Assembly: GCF_001571345.1 (NCBI RefSeq)
Contig: NZ_BCTP01000009.1
Location: 41,055 to 105,054, forward strand
DNA: 64,000 nt
DNA from: Komagataeibacter xylinus NBRC 15237
GTDB taxonomy: Bacteria; Pseudomonadota; Alphaproteobacteria; Acetobacterales; Acetobacteraceae
Direction: 5' to 3'
Shown in pieces: positions 17,019 through 25,897 of this stretch. Made by a program: the position numbers and the translations under genes. Under the pieces are notes generated by a model. That model did not search any database and was not told where the DNA came from. It was given only the letters and a program-made list of their open reading frames with translations. Within the stretch, counting starts at the first letter, position 1. Each line of letters opens with the position of its first letter.

Positions 17019-17822
17019 TTACCCGTTTCCATGGGAGCTGGAACTGTCCAGCTGTTCACGGTGCATGAAGGCGTGCACCGTGGGGTCGGTGCAGTGATCG
17101 CGCAGCCAGGTGGGCGAGCCATGGGCGATGGCGGTTTTCTGGTCGGCATCAAGAAAGATGCCATCATCGGCGATATGGAACAGGCTGGAAAGCTCGTGGC
17201 TGACGATGATGATCGTAGCCCCCAGCCCGTCGCGCAGGTTCAGGATCAGTTCATCAAGCCTGGCCGAGGTAATGGGGTCGAGACCGGCAGAAGGCTCATC
17301 GAAGAACAGGATGTCAGGGTCGAGCGACATGGCGCGCGCCAGCCCCGCGCGCTTGCGCATGCCGCCACTGAGTTCGGATGGATACTGGTCAATGGCGTGC
17401 AGCATGCCCACGAGCCCCAGCTTGAGCTCCACAAGCTGGCGGATGACGTGTGGTTCAAGCTTGGTGAACATCTGCATGGGCAGGGCCACGTTCTCGCCCA
17501 CGGTCATCGAGCTCCACAGCGCCCCGCTCTGGAACAGCACGCCAAAGCGCCGCCCGATCCGAACGCGGCTATCATCATCGCCCGCCCAGTAATTATCCTT
17601 CTGCACCATGTAGGTGCCGTGGGTGGGGCGCAGCAGGCCGATCATGCTCTTGAGCAGGGTGCTCTTGCCGCAGCCCGAGCCGCCCATCACGGCAAAGATG
17701 CTGCCGCGCCGCACCTGGAACGACACATCATGCTGGATCACGCGCGGGCCGAAGGCCAGCGTCACGTCATTCACGTCGATCATGACGGGGCGGTCATCGG
17801 TGGAGGGCATCTGGTTATTCAT
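17019..17822 (-). CDS. mlaF: ABC transporter ATPase, MlaF type
   Basis: 267-aa cytoplasmic ATPase of the Mla-type lipid transporter. Walker A GGSGCGKST, Q-loop GVLFQSGALWSSMTVGENVA (the MlaF-like SGALF/W segment), signature LSGGMRKRAGLARAM, Walker B ILFFDEPSAGLDPITSARLD and switch His in VSHELSSLF. It lies 5 nt after the permease gene and 5 nt before mlaD, so one transcript is likely. ATP hydrolysis drives phospholipid movement between inner and outer membrane. Confidence 0.95.
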   Translation of the reverse strand: MNNQMPSTDDRPVMIDVNDVTLAFGPRVIQHDVSFQVRRGSIFAVMGGSGCGKSTLLKSMIGLLRPTHGTYMVQKDNYWAGDDDSRVRIGRRFGVLFQSGALWSSMTVGENVALPMQMFTKLEPHVIRQLVELKLGLVGMLHAIDQYPSELSGGMRKRAGLARAMSLDPDILFFDEPSAGLDPITSARLDELILNLRDGLGATIIIVSHELSSLFHIADDGIFLDADQKTAIAHGSPTWLRDHCTDPTVHAFMHREQLDSSSSHGNG

Positions 17823-17827
17823 GGTGA

Positions 17828-19018
17828 TCAGATCCCGATAACATTGGCAATAACCGCGAAGACCGCATCCAGCGCGATCACGCCCACAATGCCCACCACC
17901 ACGGCCTTGGTGGCCGCGATGCCCACATCGGCCGCACTCCGCCCGGCCTTGAGCCCGATGCGGCAGCTTGTCAGCCCGATGAAGGTGCCGAACACGAGGC
18001 TCTTGATGAAGCCGAAGGTGAACTGGTCGAGCGGCAGCGCCTGCAGGGTTTCATGAAAATAACCCAGCGGCGAGACATCGAGCATGATGTAGGAGACGAA
18101 GAACCCGCCCAGCATGCCGATCAGACAGCCATAGAGGTAAAGCAGCGGCATGGTGAAGGCGAGCGCCAGCACCGAGGGCAGGATCAGGTAGCTCGAAACC
18201 GGAATGCCGAACACCTGCAGCGCGTCGATTTCCTCATTGGCCTGCATGGTGGAGATGCGCGCGGCATAGGCGCCACCGGTGCGGCCGGCCATGATGATGG
18301 CCGTCATCACTGCCGACATCTCGCGCACCATGGCAATGGCCACGAGGCTCGCCACATAGATGTCGGCGGCGAATTTATGCAGTTCCACCGACCCCACGAA
18401 GGCCAGGATCGCGCCGACAAGGAAGTTGACCACGCCCACGATCAGCAGCGCCGCAGGCCCCGCCGCACTCAGGTCGGACATGAGGTCCACGGTGCGCATC
18501 ATGCCGCGCCCCACCACGGCGGCAAACCCGCCCCTGGCGGCGGCGGCCCCCATTTCGCTCACGCAGCCGACCTCGTCGAGCGTATCGAGCGTCAACTGGC
18601 CCACGGCGGTAACGGGCTGGAATTTATGCGGCGGCAGCGGCGCGGGCGTAGGCGGGATCTCGGGCAGCAGGTCGAGCAGCTTGCGCGCGGACTCGGGCAG
18701 GGTGTCGATGCGTAGCTGCACGTTGTCTTCACGGGCGGTGCGCTTGAGTTCCCACAGGAAGCTGATCAGCGAGGTATCCCATTTGCCAAGCTGGTCGGTG
18801 CTGAATTCAACCGGTTCGCCGTGTGGCACATCCCTGAACCCGGATTCCGGAAAGTCGGGGAGATGGCCCTGCTGTGCAATCCAGTCCCCGGACAATGTAA
18901 CAAGGGTCCGGTTCGCCTCGGGCTGCAGATGCCATTGCGGCGCACCATTGACGGACGTTTTCACCAGCCTCTCCAACCTCAGTGCCGCAACCTCGCCCAC
19001 CCGGTTGCGGGGCGGCAT
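17828..19018 (-). CDS. mlaE: MlaE-type ABC permease with N-terminal STAS-like domain
   Basis: 396 aa. Residues about 1-115 are a soluble STAS-like domain (LVTLSGDW, STDQLGKWDTSLISFL), then the MlaE permease with five or six membrane spans, including GPAALLIVGVVNFLVGAILA and the conserved EEIDALQVFGIP loop followed by YLILPSVLALAFTMPLLYLY. Start ATG 19018 is taken because GGGGAT lies about 10 nt upstream; ATG 19045 is possible. The STAS-permease fusion replaces the separate MlaB of E. coli. First gene of the four-gene operon; a 160-nt gap separates it from the SGNH-like gene. Confidence 0.93.
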   Translation of the reverse strand: MPPRNRVGEVAALRLERLVKTSVNGAPQWHLQPEANRTLVTLSGDWIAQQGHLPDFPESGFRDVPHGEPVEFSTDQLGKWDTSLISFLWELKRTAREDNVQLRIDTLPESARKLLDLLPEIPPTPAPLPPHKFQPVTAVGQLTLDTLDEVGCVSEMGAAAARGGFAAVVGRGMMRTVDLMSDLSAAGPAALLIVGVVNFLVGAILAFVGSVELHKFAADIYVASLVAIAMVREMSAVMTAIIMAGRTGGAYAARISTMQANEEIDALQVFGIPVSSYLILPSVLALAFTMPLLYLYGCLIGMLGGFFVSYIMLDVSPLGYFHETLQALPLDQFTFGFIKSLVFGTFIGLTSCRIGLKAGRSAADVGIAATKAVVVGIVGVIALDAVFAVIANVIGI

Positions 19019-19179
19019 GCACAAAACGATCCCCGTTCTCGTCATCCGCCTGTTTGCTGGCAGGCAGGTGGCGGGTCTCTCACGGTGTTCTGTTTTCCAT
19101 ACCAGATGACCCGCCCGGCACAAGCCCCGCTGCCGTGAAGGCTCCGCGATGGGAGCGCATGGCTTTGGCCCGTCCGCGC

Positions 19180-20238
19180 TCAGGGCGGCGCGGGGGCGGG
19201 GGGCATCTCTACCGCCGGGTCGTCCACATGGCCGGTCGTGATGGCGGCGGTGATATCGGCCATGATGCGCCGGGCCACGGGCTGGCGGTAATGCAGCGGA
19301 TCCCAGAAATTGTCCCGGTCTGCGGTCAGGGCGGTGTTGTGGCTGAAGTCGAGCACGAGCGTGTCGTGGCGGGGGGCCGTAACCTGGCTTACGCCCAGCC
19401 GGCAGGCCTCCAGCCGCGCATCGGCCACGCTGCCCGGCGTGCCGTGCAGGAAGGTGGAGGCAGGCGGAAACCACACGACGCGCCGCGTGGTGGCAGGCAT
19501 GCGCGCCAGCATGTCGGCCAGCAGGTCCATGCCCGCAGGCGGGGTATCGGCCATGCCGGGCGGGGCGGGGGTGGTGTCAGGTGGCGCCCAGCGGCTGAAA
19601 ATGGCCTGCACGCGGGCGGGGTCGTACTGGCTGTCAGGCGGCACGAAGCTTGTATAGCCATCGGTGCCGAAGCGCTGGGCCTTGCGGCCTGCCAGCCACA
19701 AGAACTCATTGGCGGCTTCCTGCAGGGCATACAGGCTGGCCATGTGCAGGTAGCCCGCGGCTGGCGGGTGGCCGTACATCCATTCCGGCCAGGGGCGGTT
19801 GGGGCCGCTCAGGCTGCCGGGGCGGGGGTGGCACCAGGCGGCGTCGATGCCGATCAGGACAACGCGCGGGGCGGGGTGCGTGCGCACGAAGGCATCGAGT
19901 TCGCGCGACTGCTCCCACGGGCTGGCGCTGTTCATGGCCATGTTGAGAAAATGCGCCCCCAGCGCCGGCCCCAGCACCGCAGGCTGCATGAGGCGGCTGG
20001 TCGAGGTGCCGATAATGACGGAGTCAAACTGCGGCGCGTGCGCCAGCGCGGGCATGGTGTAGCGCGCGTTGGAGGTAACGGGTATGCGCGCAAGAGGCGG
20101 CGAAAAGGGCAGGATGTTCCACGGGTCAACGGTTACGATGAACAGGTAGAGCCCGCCCCCCGTCACCGCCATCGCCAGCCCGGCCAGCAGGGCAAAGCGC
20201 CGCCATGGGCCTGCCTGCCCGGACCCGGCCTGCTTCAT
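19180..20238 (-). CDS. Membrane-anchored SGNH-hydrolase-like protein
   Basis: 352 aa with one N-terminal membrane segment (FALLAGLAMAVTGGGLYLFIV) and a periplasmic domain. Possible SGNH/GDSL marks: the Ser-bearing IIGTSTSRLMQP, NMAMNSASPWEQ, VVLIGIDAAWC and a C-terminal DPLHYRQPVARRI with the DxxH pair of block V. Proteins of this layout (AlgJ/AlgX or DltD-like) often modify or acetylate exopolysaccharide, but no polysaccharide gene is adjacent, so function is open. Start overlaps the dioxygenase stop by 4 nt (ATGA). Confidence 0.65.
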   Translation of the reverse strand: MKQAGSGQAGPWRRFALLAGLAMAVTGGGLYLFIVTVDPWNILPFSPPLARIPVTSNARYTMPALAHAPQFDSVIIGTSTSRLMQPAVLGPALGAHFLNMAMNSASPWEQSRELDAFVRTHPAPRVVLIGIDAAWCHPRPGSLSGPNRPWPEWMYGHPPAAGYLHMASLYALQEAANEFLWLAGRKAQRFGTDGYTSFVPPDSQYDPARVQAIFSRWAPPDTTPAPPGMADTPPAGMDLLADMLARMPATTRRVVWFPPASTFLHGTPGSVADARLEACRLGVSQVTAPRHDTLVLDFSHNTALTADRDNFWDPLHYRQPVARRIMADITAAITTGHVDDPAVEMPPAPAPP

Positions 20239-20969
20239 TGATGGCGGAATGTCACGACCAGAACATCGCGGTAGGCCGGGCGGGCGGGGTCGAGCGGGCG
20301 CACCGCCGTGACGCCATGATAGACGCGGTTGTCATTGACCACCGCCGTATCAAGCGGCTGGTCGAGCATGAACCCGCCCAGCAGGGTGCGTTGCAGGTCA
20401 TGGATGGAGGTCTCGCCCGACATGACGTTTTCACGCCGCACCATGATCACCATCACCCAGTCCACGCCATCGCGGTGCAGGCCCTCGGGCGTGGGCTGGC
20501 CGGGGCTGTTCTCCAGCGCCTCGATGCGGAACTGGTGCACCTCGGTGTGCCACACATCGGGCTGGTTCGCGGGCTCGCTCAGGTCGGTCACGATGCGGTG
20601 CATGAGCCGCAGGATGGCCAGTAGCGCGGGGTGGCTGCCCATCTCGGGCTCGATGGCGCGGAACCAGCGCTCGATGCCGCCATTGAGCTCGTTGTAGTCG
20701 CGGCTCTGGTAGTGGGGCTGGTGCTTCTTGCGCCTTATGCCCTCGGCGGTGATGGCGAAGGTGGCATGGCGGCGGCGGCGGTAGCGGCCACCATCAGCCA
20801 TGTAGCGGTCCAGCCCCAGCCGATTCCAGCTTGCGGCAAAGCTGGCCCAGTCCGCCACGGCCTGCTGGCCCAGCAGGGCGCGCATGGCCCCCGCGGGCAC
20901 GAAGGCAAAGCCATCCGCGCGCAGGGGGGCCTCAAGGCAGGCCAGTGCGTCCGCTGTATCCTCAGCCAT
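20235..20969 (-). CDS. 2OG-Fe(II) dioxygenase family protein (PF10014-like)
   Basis: 244 aa from ATG 20969, where an AAGGGA site lies upstream. The double-stranded beta-helix iron site is visible: HRDGVDWVMVIMVRREN (His-x-Asp), the distal His in NDNRVYHGVTAV, and Arg in RDVLVVTFRH for 2-oxoglutarate. This resembles PF10014 enzymes such as bacterial free-amino-acid hydroxylases (isoleucine dioxygenase), which suggests a free amino acid or small metabolite as substrate (inference). It overlaps the mscS-like gene by 8 nt and the SGNH-like gene by 4 nt, so the three are translated as a unit. Confidence 0.8.
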   Translation of the reverse strand: MAEDTADALACLEAPLRADGFAFVPAGAMRALLGQQAVADWASFAASWNRLGLDRYMADGGRYRRRRHATFAITAEGIRRKKHQPHYQSRDYNELNGGIERWFRAIEPEMGSHPALLAILRLMHRIVTDLSEPANQPDVWHTEVHQFRIEALENSPGQPTPEGLHRDGVDWVMVIMVRRENVMSGETSIHDLQRTLLGGFMLDQPLDTAVVNDNRVYHGVTAVRPLDPARPAYRDVLVVTFRHQ

Positions 20970-23556
20970 GGGTGGGGTCATTTCCCTTTGGCGCGGGGTC
21001 GGCCTTGGGGGCCGCATCCCCTGCGCCTTCAGCCTTGGGCGCATCGGGTGCGCCATCCCCGGTTTCAGCCTGTGCGGGCTTCTCGAGGGCGGCCTTGGGG
21101 AAGTTCTCCTCCATGTTCATGCGCAGCGTGCCGGTTGGGCCATTGGCCAGCAGGTTGAGCGAGGTGGGGGTGGGGAACTTGACCTGTTCCTTCACCATGC
21201 GCGCGCTCAGGCGGCTGTAATACTCGCGGTAGACCTTCCACTTGGACCCCGGCGAGGTGCGGATGGAGCCAAGGAACTTGGAGCCATTGCCATCAGCCTG
21301 CTCCAGCCCGAGGAAGGAGAAATCCGACTTGATGAGCGGGCCATAGACATGGTCCTTGCGCAGGATCGCCAGTTCATCCTGCAGGATCGCGGCCACCCGG
21401 TGCGGGTCTTCGGACAGGTCGAGCATGAAGCTGACCACCACGAGGTTGTAGTCGCGCGAGGTATTGGCAATCGAGGTGACCGACGAGAACGGGATGATGT
21501 GCAGGTCGCCATTGACCGCGCGCAGTCGCAGCGTGCGGATGGACAGATGCTCCACCGTGCCCGACACGGCGCCCGCCGTAACCCAGTCGCCCACCTGCAT
21601 GGCGTTTTCAACCAGCATGAAGAAGCCGGTGATGAAATCCTTGACCAGGCTCTGGGAACCGAACGCGATGGCCGCACCCATGATGCCCGCACCCGTCAGC
21701 AGCGGGGCCACGTTGATGCCGATCTGCGACAGCGTGGTCACGGTCACGATGATGATGATGAAGGTCAGCAGCACCGTGCGGATGATGGGCAGCACCGTGC
21801 GCAGCCGTGTCGCGCGCGAGGCCTGTTCCGATGTCTCGAAGCGGGTGATCTGGTTCTGCAGGGTTGCGTTGGCCACTTCCCACACCACGATGGCGATGGT
21901 GTAGGCGATCATGATCGTCAGCATCGCGCCCACGATCTTGGTGCCCAGCGAGCCATGCACGAAGAAGCGGATGGCCGGCAGCCCCCAGGACTGGAGCAGC
22001 AGCACGATCGTGAAGAACACCAGCAGCACCGACAGCGTGCGCCGCGCCATGGGGTAGTAGTAGTCCACGCGGGCCTGCAGGCCGGGATAGCGCTTCTCGG
22101 TCGCCTCGGGCACGTGGAAGATCTTGTTCTGCATGCTGAAGGCCAGCACCGACAGCAGCCGCGCGCCCAGAATGACCACGATGGTCAGCGACAGCGTGCG
22201 CAGGATCCAGGCATAGCCGCCCTGGATCTGGGTGGCCCAGACCAGCCACAGCGCGAAGTCGAAGAACATGGCGGGAATCCACCAGAAGCGGACCATCTTG
22301 CCCACGAACATCCAGAACGGCTTCTCGCGCAGGCGGCCAGAGGGCTGGAGTGCGGCACCCACATGGTGGCGGATGCGCCAGATGAAGATGGCGATCAGCA
22401 TATGCTCGATCAGCACCACGGCGCGGATGATGGCCTCGGTGCCACGCGCGGGCATGTGGAACACGCCGCCAAGCGTGGACAGGCAGACCACGATGGAAGG
22501 TGCGGCCACCAGGAAGTTCCACCACCGCGTGACCATGCGCGCTGTCGCGTCGGATGCGCTGCACAGGCGGATGGTGGGCGAGTGCGGCACGAAAACAGTT
22601 TCGAGCAGCAGGTAGATCACGCGCGCGATGACATAGGCGTTGGTGAGCGTGATGGTGACCATCGCCGCCTGGTTGGTGGTGGTGAACAGGGCGGAGGCGC
22701 CATAGCCCAGCCCGAAGAACAGCGCGACTGGCAGCAGCTTGATGAGGAAATGCAGCAACGAAAAGGGAATGCGCGTGATGATGCGCAGCGTTTCATGCTG
22801 CTGGCGGTCATCCTGCTCGCGGGTCTGCTCGGTCTGCTGCTCGGCCTGGGCATTGGCGGCGGTGGCGGGCGGCGGGCTGGGCTGGTCGGCATCCGCCGCG
22901 TCCTCACGCGCGAGGCGCTGGTTCAGGCGCTGCTCGGTTGCCACCGCGCGCGCGGTCACGCTGGCCAGCGGCTTGCGCAGCACGATGGACAGGCCACGCT
23001 CGGCCACGAGGGCGAGGATGAAGATGATGCCCGCGCGGCCCATCGCATCAAGCAGGATCTGGCGCGAATCCGTATTGGACAGGATGGAGTGAACCCACCG
23101 CCCCACAAAGGCCAGGTCAGCAAACAGCGCCATGAAGTTCTGGCCCTGCTTCAACGCGACATCGCGTATGTGGCTCAGCTCGTTCATGGTTTCGCTGCTA
23201 ATGCTGTCGGGCTCGACCTCCACGTCGGAATTGGCGGCGGCCTTCTTGGCGGGAGCCGGGGCAGGAGCGGCGGCGGGGGTGGTCGGCGCGGGCAGGCCCT
23301 TGGCGATGGCATCAAGGGTTTTGGTGAATTCCTCGCGCTTCTGCGGGTCGTTCATCACCGAGAGCACCTGCTGGGCCTGCTGGGCGGTGATGGTCTGCCC
23401 CGTGGCCTGGGCGGCGGCCGCGCCGGGGTCGGCGGCATGGGCGTGGGGAATGCAGGGCAGGAGGGCGAGCAGGAAAGCCGCCAGCACTGTCAGGATGCCG
23501 CCCCGTCGGGACTGTCTGGATACGGGATGGGCGCGCGTCGTGAAATGGGCTGACAT
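20962..23556 (-). CDS. Large MscS-family mechanosensitive channel
   Basis: 864 aa. Signal peptide (GGILTVLAAFLLALLPCIPHAHA) and a periplasmic N-terminal domain with Ala/Pro linker, then about ten membrane spans, the MscS core (SQSLVKDFITGFFMLVENAM, VGDWVTAGAVSGTVEHLSIR, LRAVNGDLHIIPFSSV) and a cytoplasmic alpha-beta domain ending in a Pro/Ala/Lys-rich tail. Size and layout match YbiO/YjeP-type large channels that relieve osmotic stress. RBS AAGGAGGTGAACAATCGGC before ATG 23556 is near-perfect. First gene of an operon with the dioxygenase and SGNH-like genes. A terminator-like hairpin lies in its 5' leader. Confidence 0.92.
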   Translation of the reverse strand: MSAHFTTRAHPVSRQSRRGGILTVLAAFLLALLPCIPHAHAADPGAAAAQATGQTITAQQAQQVLSVMNDPQKREEFTKTLDAIAKGLPAPTTPAAAPAPAPAKKAAANSDVEVEPDSISSETMNELSHIRDVALKQGQNFMALFADLAFVGRWVHSILSNTDSRQILLDAMGRAGIIFILALVAERGLSIVLRKPLASVTARAVATEQRLNQRLAREDAADADQPSPPPATAANAQAEQQTEQTREQDDRQQHETLRIITRIPFSLLHFLIKLLPVALFFGLGYGASALFTTTNQAAMVTITLTNAYVIARVIYLLLETVFVPHSPTIRLCSASDATARMVTRWWNFLVAAPSIVVCLSTLGGVFHMPARGTEAIIRAVVLIEHMLIAIFIWRIRHHVGAALQPSGRLREKPFWMFVGKMVRFWWIPAMFFDFALWLVWATQIQGGYAWILRTLSLTIVVILGARLLSVLAFSMQNKIFHVPEATEKRYPGLQARVDYYYPMARRTLSVLLVFFTIVLLLQSWGLPAIRFFVHGSLGTKIVGAMLTIMIAYTIAIVVWEVANATLQNQITRFETSEQASRATRLRTVLPIIRTVLLTFIIIIVTVTTLSQIGINVAPLLTGAGIMGAAIAFGSQSLVKDFITGFFMLVENAMQVGDWVTAGAVSGTVEHLSIRTLRLRAVNGDLHIIPFSSVTSIANTSRDYNLVVVSFMLDLSEDPHRVAAILQDELAILRKDHVYGPLIKSDFSFLGLEQADGNGSKFLGSIRTSPGSKWKVYREYYSRLSARMVKEQVKFPTPTSLNLLANGPTGTLRMNMEENFPKAALEKPAQAETGDGAPDAPKAEGAGDAAPKADPAPKGNDPTHG

Positions 23557-23576
23557 GCCGATTGTTCACCTCCTTG

Positions 23577-23604
23577 AAAATATAAAACCCCGCCGGAGCG
23601 GGTT
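23577..23604 (-). terminator. Hairpin with T-rich tail between RDD gene and mscS-like gene
   Basis: Minus strand: AACCCGC, loop TCCG, GCGGGGTT, with one bulge, then TTATATTTT. It stops 20 nt before the mscS-like start codon. Either it ends RDD transcripts or, if mscS is transcribed from farther upstream, it acts as an attenuator. Confidence 0.7.
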
Positions 23605-23750
23605 CAGGCTCCCCTGTCGAATGACACAGCACCCCCACCCATGAGTGGGCGCGGGATGTGCCATCCTACCGCCTGAAAGCGTGCAATATCAGGACAAAAG
23701 ATTGCCAAAGCCTGCATGGTTGCATTCTTGGCATGCCTTTTTTGCGTTTT

Positions 23751-24353
23751 TCAGCCCCACTGGGGCGGCTGCGGGGCCAGGGCGCGGGCCTCGCGCCGGA
23801 TCACGCAGGTGCCTGCCAGAATGTCATGCAGCGCCTGCTTGCGCTGTGTCCACATGACCATGAGGAAGCCTACGCCAAGCAGCAGCGCCGAGAGATATTT
23901 GCCAAAATAGCGCCCCGCGGCCCGCAGCGGCGTGATCCGGTTGCCATAAAGGTCGGTCACGCGCATCTGGCAGGCCAGCTTGCCGGGCGTGGCCTGAAAG
24001 CGCGAGGATTCAAACACGATGAAATAGAGTGCTGGCAGCAGGATCGACGCCAGTTCGAACAGCCCGTTCCCGTTCCAGTGCAGGTGGGGCATGCTCGAGA
24101 CGATGGTGTAGTCAGCCTGCGTGTAGCCCACGGGCTTGATGTAGGAGATGCGGTAGTCCCCACCGCTGCCGCCTGTTACCTGCGGGTCAAAGATCGAGAC
24201 CGAAACACTCGGCGGCACCAGCAGCAGGCCCATGAGCCCGAGCCCCGCCCAAAGGATGAGGCCATCGATCACATGGGCGACCACGCGCATCCAGAACCCG
24301 GCATAGGTCCAGATCTCGGTGGGGGAGGCAGGGCGGAAAAACGGGTTTGTCAT
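23751..24353 (-). CDS. RDD family membrane protein
   Basis: 200 aa, about three membrane spans (VIDGLILWAGLGLMGLLLV, LASILLPALYFIVF, ALLLGVGFLMVMW). It opens with the RDD signature region (YAGFWMRVVAHVIDGLI: Arg then Asp) and has the second motif TPGKLACQMRVTDLYGNRIT. RDD proteins are poorly characterised; some act in ion or compatible-solute transport, consistent with the neighbouring osmotic channel but not proof. Start ATG 24353 has ACAGGAA 9 nt upstream; 13 further in-frame residues are possible. A terminator-like hairpin follows at 23577-23604. Confidence 0.85.
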   Translation of the reverse strand: MTNPFFRPASPTEIWTYAGFWMRVVAHVIDGLILWAGLGLMGLLLVPPSVSVSIFDPQVTGGSGGDYRISYIKPVGYTQADYTIVSSMPHLHWNGNGLFELASILLPALYFIVFESSRFQATPGKLACQMRVTDLYGNRITPLRAAGRYFGKYLSALLLGVGFLMVMWTQRKQALHDILAGTCVIRREARALAPQPPQWG

Positions 24354-24476
24354 GCAGGGCATTCCTGTCTGGCTGCCAAGGGGGTCACCCATAAAGCAAT
24401 GCCATTGCGCGGTGCGCAGCGGAAGCAGGAAAAAATACGCCGCCCATCAGGCAGCGCGACTGTATAAAAACAGAAG

Positions 24477-24557
24477 AAAGTTTCTGGTGACGCTTTTTTC
24501 AAAAAGCTTCGAAAGGAACGCGGCTTTTTTGAAAAAAGGCCGCGCCCGGAAACTTTT
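24477..24557 (-). repeat. Dispersed 3'-end repeat, copy R7
   Basis: AAAGTTTCTGGTG, hairpin A CGCTTTTTTC/AAAAAGCTTC, hairpin B GCGGCTTTTTT/AAAAAAGGCCGC, then CGCCCGGAAACTTTTG. It ends 18 nt before the argJ stop codon, with B first in the argJ direction. Confidence 0.88.
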
Positions 24558-24575
24558 GTTTTTTATCAGTAATTG

Positions 24576-25811
24576 TTAGCTGCGATAGGAGCCGTTGATG
24601 TCGATATAGCCATGCGTAAGGTCACAGCCCCACGCCTGCGCCGTGCCGTTGGCCAGGCCAAGGTCGATCGTGATCTCGATTTCCTTGCCCCTCATGTGGG
24701 CCACGACCGGGGTTTCGTCATAGTCGGGCACCACGGTGCCCCCTTCGGCGATCCATGTGCCGCCAATGCCAACGGAGAGCGTATCGCGGTTGGCGGGCTC
24801 GCCGCATTTGCCCACCGCCATGACCACGCGGCCCCAGTTGGCGTCCTCGCCCGCCACGGCGGTCTTGACCAGCGGCGAGTTGGCCACGGCCATGGCAACC
24901 TTGTGGGCCGATTCATCGGAGGTGGCGCCGGTTACGACAACATGCATCACCTTCGTCACCCCCTCGCCATCGCGGATGACGAGCAGGGCCAGTTCCAGCA
25001 GCAGCGAATCAAGGGCCGCGCGGAAATGGGCCAGCGTGGGTGAGGCGGGGTCGGTGATCTCGGCATTGCCCGCCTGGCCTGTGGCAAACAGCAGCACCAT
25101 GTCGGAGGTGGAGGTATCCGAATCCACCGTGATGCAGTTGAAGCTGCGGTTCACGCCCTCGGTCAGGAAGGACTGGAGCACGCTGGCGGGCAGCTTCGCG
25201 TCGGTTGCGACAAAGGAGAGCATGGTGGCCATGTCGGGGGCGACCATGCCGCTGCCCTTGGCAATGCCCTGTATGCGCACCGTGGTCTCGCCAATCTTCG
25301 CCGTGCGGGTCGCGGCCTTGGGGAAGGTGTCGGTGGTCATGATGCCACGGGCTGCATCCGCCCAGCCATCAGCCGAGAGGGTTGCGTACAGGCCGGGCAG
25401 GGCGGCTGAAATCTTCTGGTAGGGCAGGACCTCGCCAATCACGCCGGTGGAGGCGAGGAACACCTCGGTTGCAGCGCAGTTGACCAGGCGGGCGGCATCC
25501 GCCGCGTTGGCCTGCGTCGCTTCAAACCCGGCCCGGCCGGTAAAGACATTGGCATTGCCCGCATTGACCACCAGCGCGCGGGCGCGGCCATCGGCCATGG
25601 CGGCGCGGCACCAGTCCACCGGGGCACCGGGGCATTTGCTTTTGGTATAGACGCCCGCCACCGTGGTGCCCGGCGCGAATTCAGCCATGACCAGATCGGT
25701 GCGCCCCGTGTAGCGGATGCCGGCCTCGGTTGCACCAAAGCGTACGCCAGCCAGCGGCGGCAGTTCGGGCAGGGGCTGGGCAAGGGGGGAGACGGGCAGG
25801 GCTTTGGCCAT
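24576..25811 (-). CDS. argJ: Bifunctional ornithine acetyltransferase / N-acetylglutamate synthase
   Basis: Recycles the acetyl group from N-acetylornithine to glutamate in arginine synthesis. The 411-aa precursor self-cleaves before the nucleophile Thr196 in VAPDMATMLSFVATDA to give alpha and beta chains; GRTDLVMAEF, VVNAGNANVFTG and STGVIGEVLP are family blocks. The C-terminus (LTHGYIDINGSYRS) is standard, indicating a full-length protein. It follows the parvulin gene by 86 nt on the same strand and ends at repeat R7. Confidence 0.96.
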   Translation of the reverse strand: MAKALPVSPLAQPLPELPPLAGVRFGATEAGIRYTGRTDLVMAEFAPGTTVAGVYTKSKCPGAPVDWCRAAMADGRARALVVNAGNANVFTGRAGFEATQANAADAARLVNCAATEVFLASTGVIGEVLPYQKISAALPGLYATLSADGWADAARGIMTTDTFPKAATRTAKIGETTVRIQGIAKGSGMVAPDMATMLSFVATDAKLPASVLQSFLTEGVNRSFNCITVDSDTSTSDMVLLFATGQAGNAEITDPASPTLAHFRAALDSLLLELALLVIRDGEGVTKVMHVVVTGATSDESAHKVAMAVANSPLVKTAVAGEDANWGRVVMAVGKCGEPANRDTLSVGIGGTWIAEGGTVVPDYDETPVVAHMRGKEIEITIDLGLANGTAQAWGCDLTHGYIDINGSYRS

Positions 25812-25897
25812 GATCGGTCGGCTTCCGGTGCGGGGTCAGGGGGGGAAAACTCGGGTGGCGCGGCAGGGCACGGGCCCCGCCGCGCGGCAGGCCGCTT

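Noticed and set aside
19046..19474. N-terminal extension of mlaE by about 150 residues
   Set aside because: The extension is Pro/Arg/His-rich, overlaps the SGNH-like gene in another frame, and lacks a ribosome site.
20884..23553. An 889-codon plus-strand open frame opposite the MscS-like gene
   Set aside because: His/Gln/Arg/Asp-rich sequence without domain features; the antisense gene has a signal peptide, membrane spans, the MscS core and an excellent ribosome site.
24570..24580. R7 as a sequence-encoded part of ArgJ
   Set aside because: The argJ stop codon lies 18 nt from the repeat; the C-terminus is the normal family end.
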